A stretch of DNA of 64,000 nt from Prosthecochloris sp. Its GTDB lineage: Bacteria > Bacteroidota > Chlorobiia > Chlorobiales > Chlorobiaceae. The notes under the pieces are model-generated. The model made no database searches and had not been told where the DNA came from. It saw only the letters and a program-made list of their open reading frames with translations. The stretch lies in contig JADMLA020000038.1 in the NCBI GenBank assembly GCA_015482705.2, forward strand, positions 1 through 64,000, given 5' to 3'. Below, piece after piece: positions 1 to 12,189 of this stretch (position 1 is the first letter of the stretch; every line of letters begins with the position of its first letter). A program made the translations under genes and the position numbers.

Positions 1-339
1 ATATCCATCGCGCTTCCACCAGTCCAGACCTCCGATCAGCTCTTTCACTCTGAATCCGAGCCTTGCCATCTGCAGAGCCCCCTTTGTAGAAGCATTACAA
101 CCAAAACCGTCACAGTAAACAATGAACAGCGCCGTTTTATCCAGCTGCTTCGTTGTCTCTTCGCTCATCTTTCGATGAGGAAGATTGATGGCCTTCGGGA
201 TATGTTCCTGTCGATAGGACTCTGGTGATCGTGCATCGATGACGATGATGTTTTCTCCAGCATCCATCGCTGTCTTGAGGTCCCAGGAATCCGTCTCGAA
301 AGCAAGCTTGTCGCTGTAATGCCGTATTTGTTTATCCAT
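1..339 (-). CDS. Rhodanese-like domain protein (3' end cut by window edge)
   Basis: Reads leftward from ATG at 339 and is open to the window edge, so only about 113 N-terminal residues are present. The visible part has the rhodanese fold pattern: an 'IIVIDARSPESYRQEHI' strand-helix, then 'AINLP', then the active-site loop 'YCDGFGCNAS' whose first Cys would carry the persulfide, and 'LIGGLDWW' near the end of the domain. Single-domain rhodaneses move sulfane sulfur, which would suit the sulfide-oxidising lifestyle of green sulfur bacteria, but the acceptor cannot be told. The hotdog gene at 370-1224 lies upstream on the same strand (30 bp), so the two may be cotranscribed. Confidence 0.8.
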   Translation of the reverse strand, partial: MDKQIRHYSDKLAFETDSWDLKTAMDAGENIIVIDARSPESYRQEHIPKAINLPHRKMSEETTKQLDKTALFIVYCDGFGCNASTKGALQMARLGFRVKELIGGLDWWKRDGY

Positions 340-369
340 GACATTGTATAGAGTTACAAACAAGAAAAA

Positions 370-1224
370 CTACAGCGTTTTCGAACAAGATAGCCTCAAC
401 AACATCGAACCGAAAAGCTTTCCATCCTTGTTCTCTGCTTTACAGGCAAAAACATACTCACCACCCTCCAATCCGGAATATGCCACTTTCATAGTCACCG
501 CTTCTCCTGCAAAAGCGAAATTATATGCCTGTACTTCTGCCGCTACAACAGTGTATCGTATGCCCGATTCACCAACAATTTTAGACAGCAGTTTTCCTGC
601 GGTTCTACTGAGCGAGTGCATCAAAATTGCGACCGGAATACAAGGAAACGAACAAAAATGCCCATTACATTCTTCCGGTTTCAGTGGACCAAGCCTCGCA
701 CTTATCGCATTATCCAAGTAGTGGACATCATTGAGGGGAATCTGTTTTTTGTAAGGGTTGTTCGAAGGATTACACTCGAATTCCTGCTTTTTTATATGAA
801 ACAGCTTAGCAAACAGCGGAACATTCATAATATGATAATGCGTCTCCAGCTCATATAACGGCTCATCTTGATCGGTCGTCAATGTGGCGAATATGGTACC
901 GCTCCTCTTATCCATGAACAATATCTTCGCTCTACCGCTAAAAGCGCCTTTGCTGACTTCCCCCCCTTTAGCGACATTTTTCAAAACCGCTCTTGAAGCG
1001 ACATAATAATGTTTTTCCTTATTCGGATTTGACCATGCAAGCGCACACGCCCCCAAGACAGCCAAATGCCTTCCGACTTCCGCTGCCGAAATTCCACCAA
1101 CCTCGTTGTCCATCGGTTGTTCAGCGACAAATTCCGCGGTTGCCCCATCACTTGAAACCTTTAAATTTTCCAGCGCATAATACGGCGCCGTCACGCCAAT
1201 ATTACCGATAACAGTATCGACCAT
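370..1224 (-). CDS. Tandem hotdog-fold protein, FabZ/thioesterase-like, function unknown
   Basis: 284 residues that look like two hotdog domains. The first half has 'GGISAAEVGRHLAVLGACALA', resembling the central helix of a hotdog domain. The second half has 'NGHFCSFPCIPVAILMHSLS', which follows the FabA/FabZ pattern GHFP...PGV...E. In FabZ the His of GHF and a Glu on the following helix are catalytic. Here the His is kept but the Glu position appears to be His ('ILMHSLSR'), so dehydratase activity is uncertain. Likely roles are acyl-ester or acyl-CoA hydrolysis or binding. No signal peptide is seen. The rhodanese gene follows on the same strand and about 620 bp without a clear gene lies upstream. 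Confidence 0.55.
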   Translation of the reverse strand: MVDTVIGNIGVTAPYYALENLKVSSDGATAEFVAEQPMDNEVGGISAAEVGRHLAVLGACALAWSNPNKEKHYYVASRAVLKNVAKGGEVSKGAFSGRAKILFMDKRSGTIFATLTTDQDEPLYELETHYHIMNVPLFAKLFHIKKQEFECNPSNNPYKKQIPLNDVHYLDNAISARLGPLKPEECNGHFCSFPCIPVAILMHSLSRTAGKLLSKIVGESGIRYTVVAAEVQAYNFAFAGEAVTMKVAYSGLEGGEYVFACKAENKDGKLFGSMLLRLSCSKTL

Positions 1225-1842
1225 ACACAGTTTTTTTTCTATTTAAACCAAAAACACCCCAACAACGATTCTTTACCTTTTTGATTCAGAACAAGTAACG
1301 AGTACAATACAGAAAAACCGGGAAAAAATACGAAGCATACCCAAAAGACACTGCGATACCAACAACAGTTGAACACCAGCCACACCGGCATTATTGCAAG
1401 AAAAAAGGGGCATGGGAGAAAGCCTGACGTACCGATACGCAAGCCCCATAATATATGGAAGTTAACTATAATTAAAAAAGAGAAATAGCTGGCAACGAAA
1501 CCTGATCATCAGCCACAGACCACTCAATGGGCCGAGGAATGGAACAAAAACCAAACGAGCGTGAAGATCCCCAGATAGTTTCCAGGAACAACACTTATAT
1601 GAACTTTTGATTAACCATAAACAACATAATAATAACGGCAGTGATGCTGCACGATACGTATATTCACGAATAAGACACGGTATCATCGAGAATACGGAGA
1701 AAGAGACCTGAATGCCTGGTTTTTTTGTTACATTCGGGAAAGCCGACTGACACGAACAGGAACATTCGAAAACTTCTTTTGAACATGATACAAAAAGAGC
1801 GTGTCAATACCGGAACGTATCATGAATTTCACACTCTGAAGT
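1225..1842. other. Intergenic stretch without a supportable gene
   Basis: About 620 bp between the divergent hotdog gene and proA. It holds two short leftward open frames (1239-1442 and 1462-1686) that encode Cys/Trp/Phe-rich hydrophobic sequence. They have no clear ribosome binding site or recognisable family, and could be chance or the remains of a small membrane protein gene. The proA promoter should lie in the last 100-200 bp, but I see no convincing hexamer pair. Confidence 0.4.
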
Positions 1843-3096
1843 ATGCAAAACGCAATTGACAACAACCTGCAAAAGGTTCGCCAAGCAAGCAGAAAACTCT
1901 GTACCCTCCCGGACGATACCATAAACACCATTCTTGACGATCTTGCTGACAGAATACCCAGCAGAAATCAAACAATCCTCGAGGCAAATAAAAAAGACCT
2001 CGACAGGATGAACCCTGACGATCCAAAATATGACAGGCTTTTACTGAACCCGTCTCGCCTTGAAGCGATTGCAAACGATATCCGCAACGTTGCGAGCCTG
2101 CCTACTCCTATAGGCAGAATCCTTGAAAAGAGAACGTTACCAAATGGGCTTCAGCTGAAAAAAACAACCGTTCCCCTCGGCGTCATAGGCATAATTTATG
2201 AATCGAGACCGAATGTGACGCTCGATGTATTTTCACTTTGCCTGAAGTCAGGTAATGCAACTGTTTTAAAAGGCGGCAGCGATGCAATGTATTCGAACAT
2301 TGCGATTGTCGAGCTTATTCATGATGTTCTTGACAAACATGGTATCGACACAAACACACTTTACCTTCTTCCTGCCGAGCGTGAAGCAGCGGAAATCATG
2401 CTTAACGCTGTCGGCTACATTGACGTGATCATTCCAAGAGGGAGCCAAAAACTCATCGATTTTGCACGAAAAAAATCGACAGTTCCGGTCATTGAAACCG
2501 GAGCAGGTATCGTACATACTTACTTCGATAAAAGCGGCGACCCTCAGAAGGCAAAAGAGATCGTTTTCAATGCGAAAACCAGAAGACCAAGCGTCTGTAA
2601 CGCCCTGGATACCTTCATCATTCACCGGGAACGGCTTGACGATCTAGCCTTCATTACAGAGCCACTTGCCGAGAAAAAGGTCATCATATTCGCCGATGCA
2701 GACGCCTATCCCGCATTACTGGGACGCTACCCGTCCGAACTGCTGCAAAAAGCGGAAGCGACTCATTTCGGCACTGAATTCCTCTCTTTGAAAATGTCTG
2801 TAAAAACAGTTGACGACTTCGACGAAGCAGTGGACCATATCAATCGCTACAGCTCGATGCATAGCGAAGCGGTCATCGCATCTGATCCCGCGGTGAAAGA
2901 GAAATTTATCAAACGAGTCGATGCTGCTGTAGTGTATGCCAATACATCGACCGCTTTCACCGATGGAGCACAGTTCGGCCTCGGCGCCGAGATAGGAATA
3001 AGCACCCAGAAACTCCATGCACGAGGTCCAATGGCACTACAGGAACTGACAAGCTACAAATGGGTGATCGAAGGAGAAGGACAGATAAGACCATGA
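1843..3096 (+). CDS. proA: Gamma-glutamyl phosphate reductase (proline biosynthesis)
   Basis: 417 residues, the usual length for ProA. It reduces L-glutamyl 5-phosphate with NADPH to glutamate 5-semialdehyde, the second step from glutamate to proline, in the cytoplasm. The aldehyde-dehydrogenase-like catalytic Cys is in '[12 protein letters not shown]' (about C252). Other family marks are '[14 protein letters not shown]' (110-126), '[12 protein letters not shown]', '[10 protein letters not shown]' and '[17 protein letters not shown]' near the C-terminus. The partner kinase gene proB is not in the window. A LolD-type ATPase gene follows about 90 bp downstream on the same strand. Confidence 0.95.
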   Translation: MQNAIDNNLQKVRQASRKLCTLPDDTINTILDDLADRIPSRNQTILEANKKDLDRMNPDDPKYDRLLLNPSRLEAIANDIRNVASLPTPIGRILEKRTLPNGLQLKKTTVPLGVIGIIYESRPNVTLDVFSLCLKSGNATVLKGGSDAMYSNIAIVELIHDVLDKHGIDTNTLYLLPAEREAAEIMLNAVGYIDVIIPRGSQKLIDFARKKSTVPVIETGAGIVHTYFDKSGDPQKAKEIVFNAKTRRPSVCNALDTFIIHRERLDDLAFITEPLAEKKVIIFADADAYPALLGRYPSELLQKAEATHFGTEFLSLKMSVKTVDDFDEAVDHINRYSSMHSEAVIASDPAVKEKFIKRVDAAVVYANTSTAFTDGAQFGLGAEIGISTQKLHARGPMALQELTSYKWVIEGEGQIRP

Positions 3097-3189
3097 TATC
3101 TTCATTGATGTGCGGACCATTGAATCAACGAATTATAAATCATTGTGGTTCTGCACATCAGCGAACAAACCGACCAACAGTTTTTTCAG

Positions 3190-3876
3190 ATGCTTGAAGC
3201 CAGAAACATTTACAAATCATACGCTCTTCCCGGACAGAAAAGTATAGAGATTCTCCGAGGTATCGATCTGAAAGTAAACGAAGGGGAAATGGTAACCGTT
3301 GTCGGTGCTTCAGGAAGCGGAAAAACCACATTGCTCAACATTCTCGGCACTCTCGATACTCCCGACAGCGGTGAAATCATTTTCAAGGGGGAAACCGTCT
3401 TCCGTGAAAAACGCTACACGCTTTCACAGAAAGCTCTCGCTGGTTTCAGAAACAGAAAAATCGGTTTCGTTTTTCAATTTCATCATCTACTCTCCGATTT
3501 TTCCGCTGTTGAAAACGTTGCCATGGCAGAGTTCATAGCAACGGGAAAACTCAATCCTGCGAAGGAAAAAGCATCTAAACTGCTTGCAAAGCTCGGTCTC
3601 ACCAACCGCCTGAATCACCTTCCAGCCGAACTTTCAGGCGGGGAACAGCAGCGGGTAGCGATTGCTCGTGCCATGATGAACTCACCGATGATGATCCTGG
3701 CAGATGAACCAAGTGGCAATCTCGACAGCAAAAACAGTTCCATACTGTACGATCTCATGGCAAGCATCGGCAAAGAACACCGAACCGCATTCATCATCGT
3801 TACCCACAACGAAGACTATGCCCTTACAGCCGACCGGTGTTTACGCATGGAGGATGGCACACTACACCATCATTAA
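3190..3876 (+). CDS. lolD: ABC transporter ATP-binding protein, LolD/MacB type
   Basis: Soluble ATPase subunit of an ABC transporter of the LolCDE/MacB class. LolD powers release of lipoproteins from the inner membrane to the carrier LolA. It has Walker A 'GASGSGKTT', Q-loop 'FVFQFHHLL' (the '[16 protein letters not shown]' run is typical of LolD), signature '[14 protein letters not shown]', Walker B '[12 protein letters not shown]' and switch 'VTHNEDYA'. The frame also opens at a GTG at 3145, but homology begins at '[11 protein letters not shown]', so I use the ATG at 3190. No LolC/E-type permease is adjacent, so the partner is encoded elsewhere. Assignment to LolD rather than another MacB-type ATPase is by motif only. 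Confidence 0.8.
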   Translation: MLEARNIYKSYALPGQKSIEILRGIDLKVNEGEMVTVVGASGSGKTTLLNILGTLDTPDSGEIIFKGETVFREKRYTLSQKALAGFRNRKIGFVFQFHHLLSDFSAVENVAMAEFIATGKLNPAKEKASKLLAKLGLTNRLNHLPAELSGGEQQRVAIARAMMNSPMMILADEPSGNLDSKNSSILYDLMASIGKEHRTAFIIVTHNEDYALTADRCLRMEDGTLHHH

Positions 3877-4017
3877 TATGTCGAGCCTTTGATTTCTCCA
3901 ACCATCAAAGTTTTTCAGACAGTCAACGAAAGAACAATACAGCATTTTTTATCACTCGGTTACGTATATTGTTAGTTTGGTTCTTCAGGCTCGAACACTT
4001 CAGCCCCAAAGCACTTC

Positions 4018-5330
4018 ATGCATACAGAAAATAAATCTCACAAAATAGGCCCGATTGAACTGGCTCCATCGATACAGCCCCACCATGCATGGACATTTTT
4101 CTATGCCGCCTTTTTCTCTATCGGGATGATTACTTTTCTGTCTATCGGACAGACATATATTCTCAATGTCCACCTTGGCATTCCCGAAAAAGAGCAGGGG
4201 ACGATAAGCGGCAATCTCGTCGTTTGGACAGAACTGATCGCTCTGCTTCTCTTCATCCCCGCAGGTATTTTCATGGACCGTATCGGGCGCCGGCCGATGT
4301 ACGTTGCAGGATTTCTGCTCATCGGCCTTACCTATGTGCTCTACCCGTTTGCCGGTTCGGTTACGGACCTTTTTCTCTACCGCATCATCTATGCGTTCGG
4401 TATGGTAGCCGTAACAGGTGCACTGTCAACAGTACTTGTCGATTACCCGGCAGAGCGCTCGAGGGGAAAAATGGTTGCTCTGATAGGACTGCTCAACGGA
4501 CTGGGTATCGTCATCACCAACCAGTTCTTCGGTTCGCTCCCTGCAATCCTCGTCAAACAAGGACTGAGCGACATCGAGGCAGGCATAGCAACTCATGCCG
4601 GTGTCGCCATCATCGCAACCAGCGCAGCAATTGTCTGTGCCGGAGGGCTCCAGAAAGGAGTCCCCTTCAAGGAGAAAAAAAGGCCTCGATTACGAGAACT
4701 CTTTACTACCGGTCTGACAGCGGCACGCAATCCGAGAATCCTGCTTTCCTACTCGGCAGCATTTATCGCAAGGGGTGACCAGTCCATCAACGGGACGTTT
4801 ATCAGCTTGTGGGGTATGAACGCTGGCATTGCCATGGGCATGTCTTACGACGATGCTTTCTGGAAAGGCACCCTCATATTCATTATCACCCAGGTCGCGG
4901 CCCTCATATGGGCTCCTCTTGCCGGCCCCTTCATCGACCGCATCAACAGAGTTTCTGCACTGGCTGTCTGCATGTTTCTTGCCATGCTGGGAAACCTTTC
5001 CGTGCTTCTGCTCGAAACTCCTTTTGATTCGATAGGTTATGCCGTATTCATCTTTATGGGAATCGGTCAGATCAGTGTCTTTCTCGGAGCCCAGTCCCTT
5101 ATCGGTCAGGAAGCCCCTTCGGGAAAGCGGGGCTCGATCCTGGGTACGTTCAACATAAGCGGAGCCATCGGCATTCTCATCATCGCCAAGGCAGGAGGAA
5201 ACCTGTTTGACAGCATGAGCCCGCATGCCCCGTTCGTCATCGTCGGATCAATAAATGCCCTGCTTATGTTATTCAGTATTTATGTACGAATAAAAGCACC
5301 TCACAAGCGAGAAACAAGCCCAGAAAGCGC

Positions 5331-5334
<4 letters not shown>
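4018..5334 (+). CDS. Major facilitator superfamily transporter
   Basis: 438 residues with about 12 hydrophobic helices, an inner-membrane secondary transporter. The loop between helices 2 and 3 carries the MFS motif as 'GIFMDRIGRRPMYVAGF' and the second half repeats it as 'GPFIDRINRVSALAV'. The charged N-terminus before the first helix at about residue 22 fits a cytoplasmic tail. The substrate cannot be read from sequence. The stop overlaps the mpl start by 4 bp (ATGA), implying translational coupling. A link to cell-wall peptide uptake or drug export is conceivable but only inferred from that neighbour. Confidence 0.8.
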
Positions 5335-7857
<2,523 letters not shown>

Positions 7858-7887
7858 TTGAACCGACAATATCGAAAACATAAAAAA

Positions 7888-7917
7888 GAGGGAGGCTGAC
7901 AGCCTCCCTCTTTTTTT
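7888..7917 (+). terminator. Intrinsic terminator after gap
   Basis: Perfect 10-bp stem GAGGGAGGCT / AGCCTCCCTC with a 3-nt loop, followed by a run of seven T; A residues upstream extend the stem. It starts 30 bp after the gap stop codon. Confidence 0.92.
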
Positions 7918-7983
7918 GTCATCCGCTTTGCAACATCTGCCCAACGATGCAATAAAATCAACGATTCAACAGATTCTCCATTG

Positions 7984-8012
7984 TTGAGATTTAACCTCTA
8001 ATATGTTATACT
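7984..8012 (+). promoter_or_regulatory. Sigma-70-type promoter for the flavodoxin/PCP_red gene
   Basis: TTGAGA at 7984-7989, a 17-bp spacer, and TATACT at 8007-8012. Transcription would start near 8019, giving a leader of about 55 nt to the ATG at 8073. Both hexamers match consensus at five of six positions or close to it. Confidence 0.65.
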
Positions 8013-8072
8013 AAGTCATTACATAGTGAAGTGTTCCAGTCACGTAGCCGCGCAACCTTTGACATTGAAATC

Positions 8073-8720
8073 ATGTCTCATTCTTCCCAGCAAATGAAAG
8101 CGATTATCCTTTATGACACACGCTCTGAAGGCGGGTCGACCGACCGGTTTGTCGACAACCTCGGCAAAAGCCTTGCAGAAACAGGAGCGTATGTGGAAAA
8201 AGGAAAATGTAAAGCGAACGCCGATTACAGTTTTATTCTCGACTTCGATGTAGTTATCATGGGAGCTCCGGTCTACTATTTAGCAGTATCATCCGAATTG
8301 ATCGGAGCACTGATTCAAAGTAATCTGAAAAAGTACCTCAAGCGAAAAAAAGTAGCTGTTTTTGTCACGTGCGGCAGTCCCGAACCCATGGCGTACATGC
8401 TCTACCTGCCTCAGATAAAAATTCACTTGCTTCGTAACAAAATTCTTGCTGAAAGAGTTTTTTCTCCTCAGGACTTATCGGATGACAAGGCTATTGATTC
8501 ATACGTCGATGCAATAGTTGAAACGTATAACAGGACTGTTTCGATACGCAAATCCAGCGTCATCTGGACCGAAGAGGCTCTAGAAACCATCAGCAACATA
8601 CCATCATTCCTTCAGGAAAAGTTCAAACGGATGGCCGAAGAGTATGCCGAAGAAACAGGGCAGCATCAAATCACATCGGAACTGCTTTTTACCGCCAAAG
8701 ATGAAATGGGAGGAACGTAA
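8073..8720 (+). CDS. Flavodoxin-like domain fused to a BchB C-terminal (PCP_red) domain
   Basis: About 215 residues in two parts. Residues 8-155 look like a flavodoxin: 'AIILYDTRSEGGSTDRF' as the first strand and phosphate loop, 'DFDVVIMGAPVYY' and 'KKVAVFVTCGSP'. From about 163 to the end, 'WTEEALETISNIPSF' through 'ITSELLFTAKDEMG' matches the small domain (PCP_red) that closes the BchB/ChlB subunit of light-independent protochlorophyllide reductase. The inferred role is electron delivery or oxidation chemistry near (bacterio)chlorophyll synthesis; no such activity is shown. The start is uncertain: GTG 8031, ATG 8073 or ATG 8094 are possible, and none has a clear ribosome site. It stands alone between two terminators with its own promoter. 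Confidence 0.75.
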   Translation: MSHSSQQMKAIILYDTRSEGGSTDRFVDNLGKSLAETGAYVEKGKCKANADYSFILDFDVVIMGAPVYYLAVSSELIGALIQSNLKKYLKRKKVAVFVTCGSPEPMAYMLYLPQIKIHLLRNKILAERVFSPQDLSDDKAIDSYVDAIVETYNRTVSIRKSSVIWTEEALETISNIPSFLQEKFKRMAEEYAEETGQHQITSELLFTAKDEMGGT

Positions 8721-8904
8721 GAGAAAAAGGCTCCTGCAAACAACCTCTGTTGCCTATGGTTCTAAGCCGCTTGGATCCCGTTGACGAATCTGCCGTACCG
8801 TGAAAGAGATGTTCGGATTTTACAGTGGGATGTGAAGTTCAAAGTGAGTCGAACCCGGGGATGAGAAGCAGCAGAACGTGTAACGAACGTCTGCTCAAAA
8901 AACG

Positions 8905-8940
8905 AGAGGCTGCCTCCTTTTGACACAGCCTCTTTTTTAT
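8905..8940. terminator. Bidirectional terminator between converging genes
   Basis: AGAGGCTG (8905-8912) pairs with CAGCCTCT (8926-8933). A T-run follows on the plus strand, and the A-run at 8897-8902 gives a T-run on the minus strand. It serves the flavodoxin-fusion gene from the left and dnaJ from the right. Confidence 0.8.
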
Positions 8941-8943
8941 TAC

Positions 8944-10146
8944 TCAACCGAAGATGTCACGGGCTTTTTCAAAAAAACTTTTTTCATGGTCCGTTTTTTC
9001 ATCCGGCACCAGGTGATTCGATTTCTTCATCTCCTTGAGAAGCTCCTTGTCGCGATGTGAAAGATCCCTTGGTATAAAAACATTGACCCTTACAAGATGG
9101 TCTCCTCTGCCGGGGGATTTCAGATGTCCGATACCTTTTCCGCTAATCCTCAACATGGTATTTGGCTGCGTTCCAGGAGGCACTGTAAGCTTGACACGGC
9201 CTTCGAGCGTAGGAACCTCGACTTTCGTTCCGAGAACCATATCCGGGTAACTGACAGGAAGATTGTAGATGACATCGTCTCCTCTTCGAACGAACAATTT
9301 ATGCGCAGCTTCTTCAATGACCACGATCAGATCACCATTGACTCCACCTCTCGGACCTGCGTTCCCCTGTCCTCTAAGCGTAAGGTAATTACCGTCTTCA
9401 ACTCCAGCGGGAATGTTCACCTTTACCGTTGTTTCTCCCTGTTTGATCCCCTCTCCATGACATGAAGTACAACGATCTTTGACCACCTTCCCTTCACCAC
9501 CGCAGGTTGGGCACGCTGTTATGTTGACAAACTGTCCGAACATCGTTTTTGACGCTTGCCGAACTTCACCCGTACCCTGACATGTCGAACAGGTCTCGAG
9601 TTCTCCCGTTTTTGAACCCGTGCCGTTACAGACTTCACACGGTACCTGCTTTTTGATTTTCAGCGTTTTTTCAACACCCTTGGCGATCTCTTCCAAGGTA
9701 AGCTTCAAACGGATTTTCAGATCACTGCCACGTATACCTGCCGAAGATCTCGACCTTCGGCCACCTCCGCTGAAGCCACCGCCGAAAACATCCTCGAAAC
9801 CGCCAAACGGGGAACCGCCGCCCGATCGAGCACCGCCACCGAACATGTCGTTGAAAGCACTGAAAATATCACCGAAATCACCAGCTCCAGCTCCATAAGC
9901 ACCGCCCTGAGAAGAAGCGGACGAGCCAACACCGGCATGCCCAAACTGATCATAACGACGGCGTTTGTCATCGTTGCTCAGAATCTCATATGCCTCGTTT
10001 ACCTCTTTAAAGTGCTCTTCTGCATCGGTATTTCCCGGATTTTTGTCCGGGTGGTATTTCATGGCGAGTTTGCGATATGATTTTTTTATTTCATCTTTTG
10101 AAGCCGACCGGGATACACCGAGAACTTCATAGTAATCTCTCTTCAT
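8944..10146 (-). CDS. dnaJ: Chaperone protein DnaJ (Hsp40)
   Basis: 400 residues with the full type I layout. The J domain comes first, with '[16 protein letters not shown]' and the essential HPD at about 33-35. A Gly/Phe-rich stretch covers about 75-135. Then come four zinc-binding CxxCxGxG repeats ('CEVCNGTG', 'CSTCQGTG', 'CPTCGGEG', 'CTSCHGEG') and the C-terminal substrate-binding domain with '[14 protein letters not shown]' and '[17 protein letters not shown]'. It recruits and stimulates DnaK. It is last in the order hrcA-grpE-dnaJ, 59 bp after grpE; dnaK is not in the window. Confidence 0.97.
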   Translation of the reverse strand: MKRDYYEVLGVSRSASKDEIKKSYRKLAMKYHPDKNPGNTDAEEHFKEVNEAYEILSNDDKRRRYDQFGHAGVGSSASSQGGAYGAGAGDFGDIFSAFNDMFGGGARSGGGSPFGGFEDVFGGGFSGGGRRSRSSAGIRGSDLKIRLKLTLEEIAKGVEKTLKIKKQVPCEVCNGTGSKTGELETCSTCQGTGEVRQASKTMFGQFVNITACPTCGGEGKVVKDRCTSCHGEGIKQGETTVKVNIPAGVEDGNYLTLRGQGNAGPRGGVNGDLIVVIEEAAHKLFVRRGDDVIYNLPVSYPDMVLGTKVEVPTLEGRVKLTVPPGTQPNTMLRISGKGIGHLKSPGRGDHLVRVNVFIPRDLSHRDKELLKEMKKSNHLVPDEKTDHEKSFFEKARDIFG

Positions 10147-10205
10147 CTTTCCTCAACTATTCCTTGTAGATATAACTGTTATCAAAAAAAACCTCTTCCT
10201 GATTG

Positions 10206-10790
10206 TCACTTCGCCACGATAACCTTCGCATGCCGAAGCACCCTGTCTCCTAAAACATAACCGGCCAGGAACTCTTCAATAATGGTATCGGGTTCAGCAC
10301 CAGGATTATCGACCTGCGTAATGGCCTCATGAAAATTGACGTCCAATTTCTTTCCAACAGCCTCGATTTTACTGACATCTTTATCCGAAAGCCATTTAAA
10401 AAGGTTTTTCTGAAGCAGCTCGATCCCATCGACGTATGGGCGAGCTTCTTCGGTCTTTTCAAGAATTTCAGGAGCATGATCGACAATACGGTTGACATCA
10501 TCGATCACGGGAAGCAGTTCTTTTATGGTTTTTTCCAGAGCTCTAGAACCTGCCATTTGAGTCTCACGTTCTTTCTGACGACGAAAATTCTCAAAATCTG
10601 CGGCTTTCCGCATGAGTTCGTCTTTGAGTTTCTCAGCTTGCCGGTTTGATGCGTTCAGTGCCTCTTCAAGCTCCTTGATCTTTATGGCAAGCTCTTCAGA
10701 CTGCCCGACAGCCTCTTTCGTCACCACCGTTTCTTCATGCTTGACCGTTTCGTTATGTTCAGCTTTATGCTTTGCTGCTTTTTTTGTCAT
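10206..10790 (-). CDS. grpE: Nucleotide exchange factor GrpE
   Basis: About 194 residues from the ATG at 10790 ('MTKKAAKHKAEHNETV'). The frame runs further upstream, but that part is not GrpE-like. An acidic, charged N-terminus and a long coiled coil ('KIKELEEALNASNRQAEKLK') lead to 'RKAADFENFRRQKERE', the GrpE signature. The C-terminal beta domain ends with 'VLGDRVLRHAKVIVAK'. GrpE releases ADP from DnaK and may act as a thermosensor. It lies between hrcA and dnaJ in the same direction. Confidence 0.95.
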   Translation of the reverse strand: MTKKAAKHKAEHNETVKHEETVVTKEAVGQSEELAIKIKELEEALNASNRQAEKLKDELMRKAADFENFRRQKERETQMAGSRALEKTIKELLPVIDDVNRIVDHAPEILEKTEEARPYVDGIELLQKNLFKWLSDKDVSKIEAVGKKLDVNFHEAITQVDNPGAEPDTIIEEFLAGYVLGDRVLRHAKVIVAK

Positions 10791-10903
10791 ATGTGTATAC
10801 TTAACTTTGATTAATTTTCTTCCAAACTGCATCCGAGCAACTGTAGCCCAACCCGCCTGTTTCACGTATCCTTTCTGTCATTCATTATCGGGCTGCCGTT
10901 ATT

Positions 10904-11971
10904 TCAGGATAAAGAATGCGATAGTCGATCAGCCATATAATTGACAAGCCTGACGACACGTTCGTAATCCATTCTTTTTGGACCGAGGACCCCGAGTTTC
11001 CCTATGGTATTACCAACATAGTAAGGAGTTGTGACGACAGTGAAATCTTCCGCAGTAGAGGCCGTGTTTTCCCTACCTATCGAGATACTCACATCGAGTC
11101 CCGAGGTGTTATTCGGAACAAGTTCCTCATCTCTCTCGGAAAGAAGTTCCGCCATGCGGCTTTTATCTTCAATCATACAGACAAGATCGCGCACTTTCTG
11201 GGGTTGATCGAATTCCGGTTGATTGACAATATATTCCGTACCTGCAATGTAAAGCCTTTCCAGTATAGGAGAATCATCGAAAAGGTTATCCGCCGATCTG
11301 ACGATCATATTCAGCAAGGCTTTATCCTTGTCACAATCGGCCAGGCGTCGGCTGATCGAGTTGCGAATTTCCGACAGAGTAAGCCCGGAAAGCCTCTGGT
11401 TGAGCAACTCGATAACCGTATCTATCTGTTGGCGTGACACCTCGAGATTCAGCTCCATGACAATAGTTCTGACAAAAAGCGACTGTATAGACAAAACAAC
11501 CATTATTCTCGAAGAACTCAACAGGATCATGTCCAGGCGTTCAAACAAGGCATTCGACAACCTCGGAGAGATGACAACGCTCAACTGCTGGGAGATGCTC
11601 CCTAAAACTGTTGCAGCCGCATTAAGAACCTCTGCCGAATCTTTAGGATCATAATTCAACTGCATGAAGTTATGGTCGATCCGTTTTTTCTCCTCTTCTT
11701 CGATGCGCCGAACCCTCATGATAAGATCCACATAATAGCGATACCCCTTGTCGGTAGGAACCCTGCCCGCAGAGGTATGAGGCTGACTGATATACCCCTC
11801 GTCTTCGAGATCGGCCATAACGTTTCTTATGGTCGCATCAGAAAGCCCGAGATTATAGTTCTTCGCTATATATCGTGAACCAACCGGAGCTGCATTAATG
11901 ACATAAGCCTGAATAATAATGGACAGCACCTGGCGCTCACGTTCCGACAGATCATGGGACATCATCATCAA
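10904..11971 (-). CDS. hrcA: Heat-inducible transcription repressor HrcA
   Basis: About 352-355 residues. HrcA represses class I heat-shock genes by binding CIRCE palindromes and needs GroEL for activity. An N-terminal winged helix carries '[17 protein letters not shown]', '[31 protein letters not shown]' and '[15 protein letters not shown]', and a GAF-like C-terminal domain ends with '[20 protein letters not shown]'. The start has several adjacent ATG codons. It heads the heat-shock group ahead of grpE and dnaJ, with prmC 220 bp upstream on the same strand. I see no CIRCE (TTAGCACTC-N9-GAGTGCTAA) in the upstream region. Confidence 0.95.
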   Translation of the reverse strand: MMMMSHDLSERERQVLSIIIQAYVINAAPVGSRYIAKNYNLGLSDATIRNVMADLEDEGYISQPHTSAGRVPTDKGYRYYVDLIMRVRRIEEEEKKRIDHNFMQLNYDPKDSAEVLNAAATVLGSISQQLSVVISPRLSNALFERLDMILLSSSRIMVVLSIQSLFVRTIVMELNLEVSRQQIDTVIELLNQRLSGLTLSEIRNSISRRLADCDKDKALLNMIVRSADNLFDDSPILERLYIAGTEYIVNQPEFDQPQKVRDLVCMIEDKSRMAELLSERDEELVPNNTSGLDVSISIGRENTASTAEDFTVVTTPYYVGNTIGKLGVLGPKRMDYERVVRLVNYMADRLSHSLS

Positions 11972-12189
11972 TACATTGAAACAGCATTTTAATGACTAAA
12001 CGCAAAAATCGAGCTAAATTATCAAAAAAAAACAAAACGGTGTCCTTTTTCGACCCCTCTTATTGAAATCTATCCACTCAGCCCAATTATTATAAAACGC
12101 TCAATTTAGGAAAAAACAATCTGATACGGTATAACCAGAAAAATAAATTTCGACTTTTTAAACAACACCGGACACCTATTAATTTCATG

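Noticed and set aside
1239..1686. Two hydrophobic leftward open frames upstream of proA
   Set aside because: Very rich in Cys, Trp and Phe, no ribosome site, no recognisable family; kept only as a note on the gap.
8815..8880. Possible third copy of the dispersed repeat
   Set aside because: Only the short block AACCCGGGGATGA is shared; the rest does not align with copies A and B.
8762..8947. Leftward 61-codon open frame beside the dnaJ terminator
   Set aside because: It runs across the bidirectional terminator, has no ribosome site and no protein-like pattern.
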